From contig JAKQNR010000022.1 in assembly GCA_029565685.1 (NCBI GenBank), positions 124,001-188,000 on the forward strand: a stretch of DNA of 64,000 bases, written 5' to 3'. Source of the DNA: a bacterium (GTDB lineage Bacteria; Zhuqueibacterota; Zhuqueibacteria; Residuimicrobiales; Residuimicrobiaceae). The translations under genes and the position numbers were made by a program. The notes beneath the pieces are model-generated. The model did not search any database. It saw only the letters and a list, made by a program, of their open reading frames with translations, and was not told where the DNA came from. This document shows, in pieces, positions 1 through 10,316 of the stretch. The stretch's first letter is position 1; each line of letters begins with the position of its first letter.

Positions 1-2164
<2,164 letters not shown>

Positions 2165-2261
2165 AATGAAAGCGCCTGACAACCGCATCAACTCGGACTG
2201 GCAATACCGCAGCACTCCATTGCCACCGGTGAGCTTAATCATTGCGTATGAAGGAGATAAA

Positions 2262-2970
2262 ATGGAATTCGTAAAATTTGAAACAATTTCAATAAAAAAG
2301 CATCCTGAGCTGAATGAGAATTGGGTTCAATCTCGGATTTCTGAGGATCCGTCTATTTTAGGCCTTGGCGATGTTGTGCTGAAGGATAGGGAGAGACCGC
2401 AGCCGAGGGCCGGAAGGCTCGACCTACTCCTGCAGGAGGTTGAAACCAACCGGCGGTATGAAGTGGAGGTCCAGCTGGGGCCTGCAGATGAAAGCCATCA
2501 AGAATGGAAATTGTGTCGGCCTTGTATTCACTACGGTTGTTGATCAAATGGCTTTAGGCCTAGTGGATGAAGATGAGGAAGTTCAAGAAACAACCAATAG
2601 AGCTTATTGGGAGCAAAGAGGTTCAAAAAAGACTCTTTCTATTGCAGACCAACTTTTAGAAATCGCTCGTCGACATGATAGATCTTTGGACCTTAAATAT
2701 AACAAGTTTTACATTGGCCTGGCTAAAGACGGGCAACCATATAATTTTATGATTTTCCGTCCAAAGAAAGGATTTCTTAGATTTGAACCCAAGTTAAGGA
2801 GCACTTCTGAGACCCAAGAATTTTTGGAATCGGTGGAGCTCGATGTTATGGATTATGATAGCAGATGGGGACGTTATCGAATTCGACTTCAACCTGGTGA
2901 TGTCGAAAAGTACGACAAAGTTATCTCAGAGATAGTAGCGAGAGCATTTGCTGAAAATAGCAAAGAATGA
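2262..2970 (+). pseudogene. DUF5655/PD-(D/E)XK-like protein gene disrupted by internal deletion and frameshift
   Basis: The start is ATG 2262 with AAGGAGA at 2251-2257. Frame one encodes the usual N-terminus of this family (ISEDPSILGLGDVVLKDRER, then RAGRLDLLLQEVETNRRYEVEVQLG) and runs to a stop at 2541-2543. The family C-terminus (SLVFTTV-like segment, then LGLVDEDEEVQE, KYNKFYIGLAKDGQP, DVMDYDSRWGRYRIRL) continues in another frame from about 2488 to the TGA at 2968-2970. The residues joining the two halves in intact relatives, about 50 as I remember them, are absent. The switch point falls in a short sequence (2487-2500) that reads as DESH in one frame and MKAI in the other. Intact members are predicted nuclease-like or transport-associated proteins of uncertain function. 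The gene is probably non-functional here unless this is an assembly collapse. Confidence 0.8.
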
Positions 2971-3403
2971 ACTGCCTAATCCCCGCCGCCGACGGGCAGC
3001 ATTTTGCGGCGCTGTTTCGATTGGTTTGCGCCCACCAAGCTGTTCGCGCTCCCACTTTTCCCGGACGCACTGCTAAGCGGCCAGGCGTTATGAGGCCAAA
3101 ATTCATTTCAATGTGAAGCTTGTGGGAGTTTATCGATATCAAGGGTCTGCAGCATCGAGAGAAATTTTTACAGTCAGCATATTAATTCGATCTTCGAATC
3201 GATCTTGCTCCTGTAGTGCTTTGGCGGCGTCGCCGCTTACGGGCTGCGCCGGAAAAACGATCAGTAAAAATCATTATGACCGTGCCTTCGGCAGGCGCTG
3301 ATGCTATTCGCCGATCGTTTTCGTCGCCGAATTTCGTGTCAGCAGCGATGCAGGGCCGATACGTCGGAAAATAAAACCTGACCAATTCGACAACAACAGA
3401 GAT
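2971..3403. other. Intergenic region with no recognisable gene
   Basis: About 430 bases between two broken genes. No conserved protein is visible in any frame. The only structure noted is a 9-base inverted repeat, AAAACGATC at 3254-3262 and GATCGTTTT at 3313-3321, flanking a small GCC-TTCG-GGC type hairpin. Confidence 0.4.
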
Positions 3404-3651
3404 ATGATGAAAATTGAGAAAATAAGCGAAAACAAGAAACAGTTCCTTGACTTGTTGTTGTCGGCAGACGAGCAGGAAGATATGATTGACAAATATTTGC
3501 CGAGCGGTGACTTGTTCGCTTTATATGACGATGATTTGAAAAGTGTTATCGAGTAAAGAATTTTTTTACCGACCATTACGACCACCCGATTTTAGAGGGC
3601 GATGTACAACTTGTAGATATGATTTATCTTAAAAAGAATTTATCGGAATGA
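3404..3651 (+). pseudogene. GNAT N-acetyltransferase remnant with central deletion
   Basis: The ATG at 3404 opens a frame with a typical small GNAT N-terminus ([43 protein letters not shown]), but a stop comes at 3554-3556. The last part of the same kind of protein ([32 protein letters not shown]) is in a different frame and ends with the TGA at 3649-3651. The central GNAT core, including the acetyl-CoA-binding R/Q-x-x-G-x-G/A motif and the following strand, is missing. From family knowledge about 70-80 residues have been lost. What remains cannot bind acetyl-CoA, so this is a dead gene. Confidence 0.8.
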
Positions 3652-3918
3652 ACCAAATGTATTGCAAACGAAAGATAAACGCTGAACCAATAAGCGCTGC
3701 TAACACTGGCAACGACTCATACGCTGTGCCTGTTTCTCAGGTTCTCACACAGCAGTTCCCGTATCGTAGTTTTTTCTCGTGAAATACAGACGCGCCGCGC
3801 CATTCCGCACGGCGCATAGTTGCGACCGTCAGCCGAAACACGGAACAATGAAAGAGGCGCGAATCGAATCTGAACGGCACTCGTTCGATCCTGCACTGTT
3901 TCGCCGATTCAGCAAGGC

Positions 3919-4539
3919 ATGCACCCTGAAGTGTCCATGCACACCTATCCCCTGGGCGAGTACATGGTCCACATCCGCTCCGGCAACTGGCCCAAAGTGG
4001 CCGAGTTGATGCTGTCCTCCGCAAAGAAACTCGCAACGATCGGAGCGCAGTTCGCCATCTGTCCGGACAACACCATTCACCAAGCGTTCGCTCTCGTCGC
4101 TTCAGCTTCGCCCATTCCCTGGCTCCACATTGCCGAAGCGGTCGCCGATGAGGCAAGAGCCAAAGGGCTTAATACGCTTGCCGTGACCGGGACCAAGTAC
4201 TTGATGACCGGCCCTGTGTATCCTGAAGCACTGGCCAAGTTCAATCTGTCGGTTCAGATTCCGGAAGAACCTGACCGAGAGCGGATCGATAACATCATTT
4301 TCAAAGAACTGGTCAACGGCGTGTTCTTGGAGCAAAGCAGGTTGTACTTGAATACGGTCATCCAAAAAATGAAGGATCGCGGATGCGATGGCGTGATCTT
4401 GGGTTGTACCGAGATTCCCTTGCTTGTCGACCCCCAGGATTGCCCGTTGCCCACACTTGATTCGACTCGTCTGCTGGCCCGTGCCGCCCTGCGGGAAGCA
4501 TTGAAGAAGGACCACCCAGCAAGCGCAGGCGACGTTTGA
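3919..4539 (+). pseudogene. Aspartate/glutamate racemase family gene lacking its N-terminus
   Basis: The 206 codons match the C-terminal five-sixths of an Asp/Glu racemase (PF01177): HPEVSMHTYPLGEYM, the first catalytic cysteine region ICPDNT, then WLHIAEAVADEA, and the second cysteine region VILGCTEIPLL, with PTLDSTRLLARAAL at the end. Intact relatives begin with about 35 further residues carrying the glycine-rich first strand (GIVACS-like). Here the same frame is closed by a stop at 3871-3873 and no such segment is present upstream. Both catalytic cysteines remain, so a truncated protein could be made, but the missing first strand makes activity doubtful. It could alternatively be a short allele of unknown competence. 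Confidence 0.7.
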
Positions 4540-4982
4540 CAGCGCGCCGGACCTGCCCGTGGCAGCGTTAAAAGGACACTCTCGAAACTTGGGGAAAATG
4601 GGCAAAAGATTCGGGCCGCGCACGAGCGGAGTTCTCCTGAAAAGGCCGATCATGCTTTCGTGCTTCACCTTCCATTCATCGCTGTGGTTGGGGAGTACCT
4701 CTCAACCCTGAAGGACGAATCGCTTTATATGCTTCAGATTCCTCGATGTAGGCAAAGTTTGCTCGTGACAGAAAGCTTAACCATTTCAAGGCGATGCGTT
4801 CGCAACGCAAGTAATGGGCGATGCGGGACAACCAGGCGCTCCAGGCGGCGTCGGCGCTGACGTGCCGCCGCGCCCAAGCCCGAGCGTTCCGCCTCTTGAC
4901 AATTGGCGACAAACAAATGCATTTGAAGCAGAAATAGTGGTCGATCGTTCAATGGGAGATATCTATACGACGGCGGTAAAAA
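4540..4982. other. Intergenic region with no clear gene
   Basis: About 440 bases with only short unconvincing frames. A frame just before 4983 contains NAFEAEIV, faintly like the end of a HigB/RelE toxin (NAYEVEIVDYH in relatives). It could be the last trace of the toxin partner of the downstream antitoxin, but the match is too short to annotate. Confidence 0.35.
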
Positions 4983-5270
4983 ATGCAACCCTCGCGCCTC
5001 GGCAAAATCCTTTTACAAGAATTTTTTGAACCTATGGGGATGAGCCAAAACCGAGTCGGCTTGGACATGAGAACGCCGGCCCGAGGAAGTAATGAAATTG
5101 TTCTCGGGAAAAGACTCATGACCGCCGATACGGCATCGAGGCTGGCGAAGGATTTTTATAGGTCCCCACAAGTTTGGCTGGGATTGCAAGTGGATGATGA
5201 TTTGGAGGTCGCAATGGACAGAATATCTGAAAAGATAGATGTAGAGTTTCACGCCCCCCTATCAGCTTGA
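4983..5270 (+). CDS. higA: HigA-type antitoxin, XRE-family helix-turn-helix, degenerate
   Basis: The 95-residue product resembles HigA antitoxins along its length: LGKILLQEFFEPMGMSQNR aligns with the HPGEILxEEFLxPMGxSQ start, followed by NEIVLGKRLMTADTASRLAK (recognition helix region) and SPQVWLGLQVDDDLEVAMD (family SPQFWLNLQxxYDLE). HigA binds and neutralises the HigB mRNA-cleaving toxin and represses the shared promoter. Several usually conserved positions are altered (HPGE to RLGK, the PPRRINEI region to PARGSNEI), no good ribosome binding site precedes ATG 4983, and no intact toxin is next to it. It is therefore an orphan or decaying antitoxin. Confidence 0.65.
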   Translation: MQPSRLGKILLQEFFEPMGMSQNRVGLDMRTPARGSNEIVLGKRLMTADTASRLAKDFYRSPQVWLGLQVDDDLEVAMDRISEKIDVEFHAPLSA

Positions 5271-5397
5271 AATCAATAGGGGAAGCCGCTTTGTTATTTC
5301 TTTTATCTTCCAGCTTCGGCTTTCTGATCAAGGTAATCGTTGGCGGAGATGGGGGGCATTGTTGCCGACGCCATAGCTGGAGTTTGTAAACACCAGG

Positions 5398-5420
5398 GGT
5401 TCCAAGCAGAGCTTGGGACC
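5398..5420. repeat. Short palindromic element
   Basis: GGTTCCAAGC (5398-5407), loop AGA and GCTTGGGACC (5411-5420) form a 10-bp stem with one G-T pair. It resembles the dispersed TTCCCAAGC/GCTTGGGAA-type palindromes seen in many environmental bacterial genomes. Only one copy is noticed in this window. Confidence 0.45.
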
Positions 5421-5437
5421 GAGGGCGCTGGAGCAAT

Positions 5438-5466
5438 AAAAAAAGGACTCGACAGAGTCCTTTTTT
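5438..5466 (-). terminator. Intrinsic terminator of the tRNA gene
   Basis: A near-perfect hairpin: AAAAAAGGACTC, loop GACA, GAGTCCTTTTTT. Read on the minus strand it lies immediately after the tRNA and ends in a run of T, the form of a rho-independent terminator. It is symmetrical enough to work in both directions and would also end transcription leaving the left-hand island. Confidence 0.9.
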
Positions 5467-5468
5467 CG

Positions 5469-5541
5469 TAGCGGCGGAGGGACTTGAACCCCCGACCTAT
5501 GGATTATGATTCCACTGCTCTACCAGCTGAGCTACACCGCC
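5469..5541 (-). tRNA. tRNA with CAT anticodon (elongator Met, or Ile2 if lysidine-modified)
   Basis: The reverse complement folds as a cloverleaf: acceptor GGCGGTG/CGCCGCT, D arm GCTC/GAGC with AGCTGGTA loop, anticodon stem GTGGA/TCCAT with loop ATCATAA (anticodon CAT), T arm GGGGG/CCCTC with TTCAAGT, and discriminator A. The initiator-specific three G-C pairs in the anticodon stem and the 1-72 mismatch are absent, so this is not tRNA-fMet. The 3' CCA is not encoded. Elongator Met and Ile2 cannot be separated by eye. tRNA genes are common integration sites, and this one borders the decayed accessory region on its left. Confidence 0.93.
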
Positions 5542-5559
5542 TGATAAATCAAGTCTTTT

Positions 5560-5588
5560 AATATAAGAAAAAAATAGTTACTCTGCAA
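5560..5588 (-). promoter_or_regulatory. Sigma70-type promoter of the tRNA gene
   Basis: On the minus strand TTGCAG (5588-5583), a 17-base spacer and TATATT (5565-5560) lie about 20 bases before the tRNA 5' end. Spacing and both hexamers fit a housekeeping promoter. Confidence 0.75.
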
Positions 5589-5604
5589 GAAATTTCACCA
5601 ATTC

Positions 5605-6237
5605 TCACTCGCAGCCCAGCGCTTTTTTCAGCGGCGCCAGGCTGATCAGGGACCAGGTTTCCACCGCCGCTTCGCTGGATTCACTGATCTCCTGCAATTC
5701 CGCCATCGACAAAAAGCCGCCCCAGGCGATCTCCTGGTCGCGCGGCCGAACCGTCTTGCAGTCGGTGTACACCAGATAGAGAATGCCGAAATGAACCGAT
5801 CCGACTTCGGTATGATCGTCGTTGATGTAGCCGAGAATCTGCGGCGGATCGTAGGCGTCGATCATCACCTCTTCCGACAACTCACGCTGCAAACTGGCTA
5901 AAAGCGGATTGCCGTTCTCGATGTCGATCTGGTCGATGTGGCCGCCGATGCCCCAGGACCATTTGCCGGCCAGCCGCTTTTCGTTGTAATGCCCTTCGCT
6001 CTGCGAACGCTGGTAGGCGAAAATCTTTTTGCTTTGTTTGTTGACGATCAGCACATAGGAGATGGGTTGCTTGAATTGAGGCATGGTCTCCACCTGGCCC
6101 CGTTTTTGGTAAAAATAGTGATCCAGAATGATCTGTTCATAGTTCATCTCCTCGGCTGGAGAAAAACCTTGAAAATACTGGTCGCTGAACAAGGTGGCGC
6201 GGTCCACTACCATGATCTTTACATCAAATTTGTTCAC
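5605..6237 (-). CDS. Nudix hydrolase family protein
   Basis: A 210-residue Nudix-fold protein. The Nudix-box-like segment is GGHIDQIDIENGNPLLASL followed by RELSEEV (consensus GX5EX7REUXEEXGU). It has a few extra residues between the glycine and REL, as in related phosphoesterase-like Nudix proteins, and lacks the terminal glycine. Upstream KRLAGKWSWGIGGHID is characteristic of nucleotide-type Nudix folds. The start is taken as GTG 6237, with AGGAG at 6247-6243; the longer frame upstream would overlap the preceding gene. It is the last gene of a probable minus-strand operon. The substrate is unknown. Confidence 0.8.
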   Translation of the reverse strand: MNKFDVKIMVVDRATLFSDQYFQGFSPAEEMNYEQIILDHYFYQKRGQVETMPQFKQPISYVLIVNKQSKKIFAYQRSQSEGHYNEKRLAGKWSWGIGGHIDQIDIENGNPLLASLQRELSEEVMIDAYDPPQILGYINDDHTEVGSVHFGILYLVYTDCKTVRPRDQEIAWGGFLSMAELQEISESSEAAVETWSLISLAPLKKALGCE

Positions 6238-6247
6238 AAACGCTCCT

Positions 6248-7471
6248 TTATGGTTTGAACGCCGGCTTTTGGGCTGAATCAGCCGCGGCGTGGATGAATT
6301 CCGCAAAGGGAAGAAGAACCGGGGCCAGCATGCGGCCGGGGAAATGGCGCTTGACCACCAGATCGACCGACGGGGCCGGCTGCAGCGTGTCGAGCACGTC
6401 CTGATTGTACCAGGCCACGTTCTGCATCGCCTGCAGCAGCTGCTGCTGCCACTGCCTTGCCTTTTGCTGGCGCAGCAGGGACGCGATGGAGGACTTTACG
6501 CTGTCCAGGGGCACCCGCTTTTTTTTGATGGTATACTCCGAGATATGGCTGCGATAGTGCCGCTTGATTTCATCCTCGCTGGCGGTGATCTGTTCGTTTT
6601 GCTGCTGGATCAGCGCTTGCGACAACAGCGCAGCAGACCACATTTCCTCCTGCATGCGCAGGTCCGCATCCCGGCTGTATCCGCGTCGATGGGCGGCACG
6701 GCTGAGATACTCCAACTCCGCCGCTTTTTTGATGCTGTGCTTGAGCGCACTGCGAAAATTCGACGATTGCGGTGAAGGGAGCGGGTAAGGGCCCACGGAG
6801 AGCCGAAGAAGAAAATCAGCCACCGTCCATTCATCGCCGTTGGCAAACCGCACCAGAGACCGGCTCTGCAGGTCTGCAAAGGTTTTGCGAAAGCGGTTGG
6901 CCTCCTGCTCGGTCAGCGTGCGCGTGCTGTCCTTGATGAACGGCTTTTGATCGAGGACCGCGGCCAGCGCCTGTTCCATGGCGGCAAAAGCGGCGTTGGA
7001 GATGTGCATGGTTTTGTCCGCCATGACGGTGCGCAGCAGTTCGTCCATGGCTCGATCTGGATCCGACCGAGTGGCGATGTCGCCGGCGTACATGGCCTCG
7101 AATAAAAATTCCCGATGCAGCTGTTCCATCTGCGCCCGGTAGCGGGCGTGCTCCGCCAATCCACGCATGCGCGCTTCCTGCGCCATCCATTTTTCCGCGA
7201 GCAGGGAGCAGGTGAATTCCAGGTTCTTCTCGGCGATGGTTTTGCCGCGAAAGACATAGGGCGAGAAAGAACGGCGGAAACGAAATTCATCCATTGTGAC
7301 TTTAAGATCGTTCGCCGCGGCGAGCTTTTCGGATCTGTCCCTTCCACAGCTCAGCAGGGCTGCCACGCCCAGCACGAGCACGGTGAACCGTTTGCTCCAG
7401 CCGCCGAAGCGGCCTAGAGCGCATTTCCGACCCTGCCGCACCTCCCATCCGCTGTTTTTTTCTTCGCTCAC
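6248..7471 (-). CDS. SurA/PrsA-like lipoprotein (chaperone-type, no clear PPIase domain)
   Basis: The 407-residue product has a basic N-terminus, a hydrophobic segment and a lipobox (VAALLSC, about residues 36-42), so it should be an exported lipoprotein. Its helical body, with the tandem YLSRAAHRRGYSRDADLRMQEEMWSAALL pattern split over two short blocks and the phrase ASEDEIKRHYRSHISEY, is typical of SurA/PrsA/PpiD-type periplasmic chaperones. The expected parvulin domain with its GG/GPF motifs is not visible, so it probably acts as a holdase. The start is a GTG seven bases after the pgi stop, without an obvious ribosome binding site. The role is inferred. Confidence 0.6.
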   Translation of the reverse strand: MSEEKNSGWEVRQGRKCALGRFGGWSKRFTVLVLGVAALLSCGRDRSEKLAAANDLKVTMDEFRFRRSFSPYVFRGKTIAEKNLEFTCSLLAEKWMAQEARMRGLAEHARYRAQMEQLHREFLFEAMYAGDIATRSDPDRAMDELLRTVMADKTMHISNAAFAAMEQALAAVLDQKPFIKDSTRTLTEQEANRFRKTFADLQSRSLVRFANGDEWTVADFLLRLSVGPYPLPSPQSSNFRSALKHSIKKAAELEYLSRAAHRRGYSRDADLRMQEEMWSAALLSQALIQQQNEQITASEDEIKRHYRSHISEYTIKKKRVPLDSVKSSIASLLRQQKARQWQQQLLQAMQNVAWYNQDVLDTLQPAPSVDLVVKRHFPGRMLAPVLLPFAEFIHAAADSAQKPAFKP

Positions 7472-7477
7472 TGGGAT

Positions 7478-8824
7478 TCATCCATGCAGTTTTTTAAGCT
7501 TTTTTTTCACTTGCGCTTTCAGGTGCGCATATTGGGGATCGCCCAGCATGGCGAACATGTTGTTCTTGTACTCCTGTACGCCCGGCTGATCAAAGGGATT
7601 GACCCTGAGAAGCAGGCCGCTGATCGCGACGCTGAATTCAAACAGATAGAACAACCGTCCCAGACAGGCCGGGCTGCGCTGCTTGACGGCCACGGTCATG
7701 TTGGGAACACCGCCCTCGTGATGCGCCAGCGCCGTGGCCTCCCAGGCCGTGCGATTGATCCGGTCCATTCGATTGCCGGCCAAATAGTTCAGCTTATCTG
7801 CATCTTTCTGACTTTTTTCCACAACCAGGCGATCCGGCTGATTCTGCACACGGAGAAACGTCTCGAACAATATGCGCCGTCCCTGCTGCAGGTATTGTCC
7901 CATGGAGTGCAGATCAGTGGTCATCATCGTGGTGGAAGGAAAGATCCCTTTGCCGTTCTTGCCTTCGCTTTCGCCGAAAAGCTGGCGCCACCACTCTCCG
8001 ATCATCTGCAGGCTGGAATCAAACAGGGAAAGGTTTTCGACGAATCGGCCTTTGCGGTAGAGCAGGTAGCGGCTGGCGGCGTAATGCAGCCCGATGTTCT
8101 CTTCAACATCGGGCTGCTTCATGCAAAGGGAGCGCATGGCCGTTGCGCCTTGCAGCACCTCGTGGATATCGATGCCGCTCACCGCCATCGGCAGCAAGCC
8201 CACAGTGGAAAGAACGGAAAAGCGTCCGCCTACATCCTTGGGGTGATCGAGCAGATGCGGGTAGCGCTCCGTCTCGGCAAAACGGCGCAGAGACCCGACG
8301 CCTGGTTCGGTGATGATCAGCACGCGGTCGCGCATCTCTTTGGCCGAATATTTTTTCGCCATCTGCTGACGCAGCAGGCGAAAGGCGATGCCGGTCTCCA
8401 CTGTGGAGCCGGACTTGCTGATGACGCAGACGCAATAGTCCTGGTCTTGAAGAAAGTTCAACAACTCGGCGCTGTAGGCGCTGCTGAGATGATGGCCGAA
8501 AAACAGGATCGCCGGACGACCTTTTGGAGGCTGCCACTCGGGCTGTAAAAATTCGATGGCGCTGCAGCCGCCCAGGTAACTGCCGCCGATGCCGACGATG
8601 ACCAGATAGGGCGCCTTGGCGGCCAGATGGCCGGCGGCGGTGCGGATCTTTTCGATCTCTGTATTCGACTGACACACCGGCAGATCCAGCCAGCCCAGCA
8701 GATCGTTGCCTTTGCATTTTCGCGCCAGCAGTTGTTGGTGAACCAGACGGACCCGCGGCGCCACAAGTGTGTAATCGCCGGGCCGCAAAAACGGCGACAG
8801 GAGCTTGGTATTCAGTGTAATCAT
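7478..8824 (-). CDS. pgi: Glucose-6-phosphate isomerase
   Basis: Interconverts glucose 6-phosphate and fructose 6-phosphate in glycolysis and gluconeogenesis. The 448-residue length matches the compact bacterial/Thermotoga-like form. Signature motifs are VIVGIGGSYLGG near residue 75, CVISKSGSTVETGIAFRLL near 130 (phosphate-binding SGTT-like loop) and GGRFSVLSTVGLLP, with LRVNPFDQPGVQEYKN near the C-terminus. ATG 8824 overlaps the TGA of the upstream glycosyltransferase (ATGA), so the two are translationally coupled. Confident assignment. Confidence 0.95.
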   Translation of the reverse strand: MITLNTKLLSPFLRPGDYTLVAPRVRLVHQQLLARKCKGNDLLGWLDLPVCQSNTEIEKIRTAAGHLAAKAPYLVIVGIGGSYLGGCSAIEFLQPEWQPPKGRPAILFFGHHLSSAYSAELLNFLQDQDYCVCVISKSGSTVETGIAFRLLRQQMAKKYSAKEMRDRVLIITEPGVGSLRRFAETERYPHLLDHPKDVGGRFSVLSTVGLLPMAVSGIDIHEVLQGATAMRSLCMKQPDVEENIGLHYAASRYLLYRKGRFVENLSLFDSSLQMIGEWWRQLFGESEGKNGKGIFPSTTMMTTDLHSMGQYLQQGRRILFETFLRVQNQPDRLVVEKSQKDADKLNYLAGNRMDRINRTAWEATALAHHEGGVPNMTVAVKQRSPACLGRLFYLFEFSVAISGLLLRVNPFDQPGVQEYKNNMFAMLGDPQYAHLKAQVKKKLKKLHG

Positions 8825-9768
8825 GATGCGTCTCGAGTTGGATGTATTTTGGGTGAAAACGCGTTCGCGAGATAGCCGCGCGTATAGGCCAGCAGGCCCA
8901 GGAAAATGACCGGATAGTGCCAGAGGAAGGAGAGGAGTTGCCTGATCCCGCCGGAGGCCAGCCGCTGAGCGATGAAAAAGGTGCGCGCAAAGGGAATGCC
9001 CACAGCCAGCAAAGGGCAGCGCGCCAGGATGGAGCCGCTGACCTTGGCCCAGCGCCGGACATTGGCGGCGCCGAATCCGCAGTCGTACTGATTGCGAAAG
9101 ATTTTTTTCAACCGGGTGCGGTTTTTGTGATAGACCTTCATCTCCGGTTCGAACCAGATGGGAATCCCATGTTGCACCATGCGGTAGGCGTACATCCGGT
9201 CGCTGCCTTTGATGGTGTCGTCGAGAAATCCAATCTGATCCACCACCTTTCGTTCGAACGCCACATTGGCGGTGATGATGTGCTCGATGGGGCCTCGTTT
9301 TCGCGAGGGATGGAATGTAGTCATTTCGATGAGATAATCCGCGGTGCCGATATAGGAATCCGCCGTGCCGTTGAGCACCGCGCCGGTGACCACCGGTTTG
9401 CCGCCGGTCACCGCATCGCCGAGTACCTGCAGCCAGCGGGCGTCGAGCCGGCAATCGGTGTCGGTAAAGCAGATGATGCGGCCCGAGGCGTTGCGAATGC
9501 CGGCGTTGCGCGCCACGCCAGGGTAGGCGCGCTGCGGCAGGCGCACGGTGCGCACCGATGGAAAACAGTCGCGGACGAATGGAGTGACATCCTCCTCAGA
9601 GCTGTCCACGAGGATCACTTCATAGCGATAACCGGTTTGCTGGCCTGCCACGGAGGTAAGACAGGTTTGCAGATGTTCCCTGGCGTTATAACAGGGTATT
9701 ACGATAGAGATGTCGGGTGCCGGATCGGTTCGCGGAAGCGTCATACGGTTCAGATTCTCGGTCGCCAT
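8821..9768 (-). CDS. Family 2 glycosyltransferase
   Basis: The 315-residue GT-A fold enzyme should transfer a sugar from a nucleotide donor to a lipid or polysaccharide acceptor. The N-terminal ISIVIPCYNAREHLQTCLTS and VILVDSSEED segments are the nucleotide-binding start of GT2. CFTDTDCRLDARWL carries the DXD-like metal site near residue 105, and the NVAFERKVVDQIGFLDD block follows. The C-terminal 40 residues (LLSFLWHYPVIFLGLLAY) are hydrophobic and probably anchor it to the membrane. The acceptor is unknown. It sits between a receiver protein and pgi, with an ATGA overlap to pgi. Confidence 0.85.
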   Translation of the reverse strand: MATENLNRMTLPRTDPAPDISIVIPCYNAREHLQTCLTSVAGQQTGYRYEVILVDSSEEDVTPFVRDCFPSVRTVRLPQRAYPGVARNAGIRNASGRIICFTDTDCRLDARWLQVLGDAVTGGKPVVTGAVLNGTADSYIGTADYLIEMTTFHPSRKRGPIEHIITANVAFERKVVDQIGFLDDTIKGSDRMYAYRMVQHGIPIWFEPEMKVYHKNRTRLKKIFRNQYDCGFGAANVRRWAKVSGSILARCPLLAVGIPFARTFFIAQRLASGGIRQLLSFLWHYPVIFLGLLAYTRGYLANAFSPKIHPTRDAS

Positions 9769-9835
9769 GCGGTCGCAGCGACGGGTGTCAGCTCATGATT
9801 CCGAAAACGGAATAGGAATTACGGGTTCTTGCGGA

Positions 9836-10303
9836 TCAGCGCAGCAGTTTGGCCAAAATAATGCCCAGCAGCAGCCACAGCGGAATGGACAGCAACAACG
9901 CCCAGTTCAGCCCTTTGACCAGAAAGAGGGATTTGATATGCTCCTTGCGCTCCAAGCCGCGTTCGATGCGGAGTTTGAGTTCATCCAGGTTGATCGGCTT
10001 GACCAGATAATCATAAGCGCCGGAACGCAGGGCGGTGATCGCGGTGTCGAGCGAAGGATAGCCGGTGAGAAAGATGATCATGGCGCTGCTGTCCTTGGCT
10101 AAAATGGACTGCATCAGCTCCATGCCGTCCATCTCCGGCATTTTCATATCGGTGATGACAAAGTCGATATGCTGTTCGGAAAAGATACGCAAACCCTCAA
10201 CCCCGTTTTTGGCCACAAAGGTGCGATGGCCCCATTTATGCAGGACATCCGGCAGGGTCTCCAGAATATCCGGCTCGTCATCCACAATGAGCAGGTCCGC
10301 CAA
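9836..10303 (-). CDS. Membrane-anchored single-domain response regulator
   Basis: Residues 1-120 are a canonical CheY-like receiver: acidic pair LLIVDDEPD, phospho-acceptor aspartate in FVITDMKMPEMDGMEL (about 52), threonine in FLTGYPS and lysine in YLVKPINLDEL. The output, instead of a DNA-binding domain, is a short basic linker (RIERGLERKEHIKSL) and one hydrophobic helix near residues 130-153 (WALLLSIPLWLLLGIILAKLL). The protein should sit at the inner membrane and signal by protein contact. No histidine kinase is adjacent; the nearest is at 14.8-16.3 kb. Confidence 0.85.
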   Translation of the reverse strand: MADLLIVDDEPDILETLPDVLHKWGHRTFVAKNGVEGLRIFSEQHIDFVITDMKMPEMDGMELMQSILAKDSSAMIIFLTGYPSLDTAITALRSGAYDYLVKPINLDELKLRIERGLERKEHIKSLFLVKGLNWALLLSIPLWLLLGIILAKLLR

Positions 10304-10316
10304 TCTTCACCTCCGG

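Noticed and set aside
2971..3110. Possible integron attC site (GCCTAAT ... GGCGTTATGA) after the first broken gene
   Set aside because: The end motifs do not fit RYYYAAC and GTTRRRY and are not complementary to each other; no integrase is present.
3690..3730. GCTGCTAACAC motif after the GNAT remnant as a cassette recombination site
   Set aside because: No matching 3' core and no stem that would form a folded attC.
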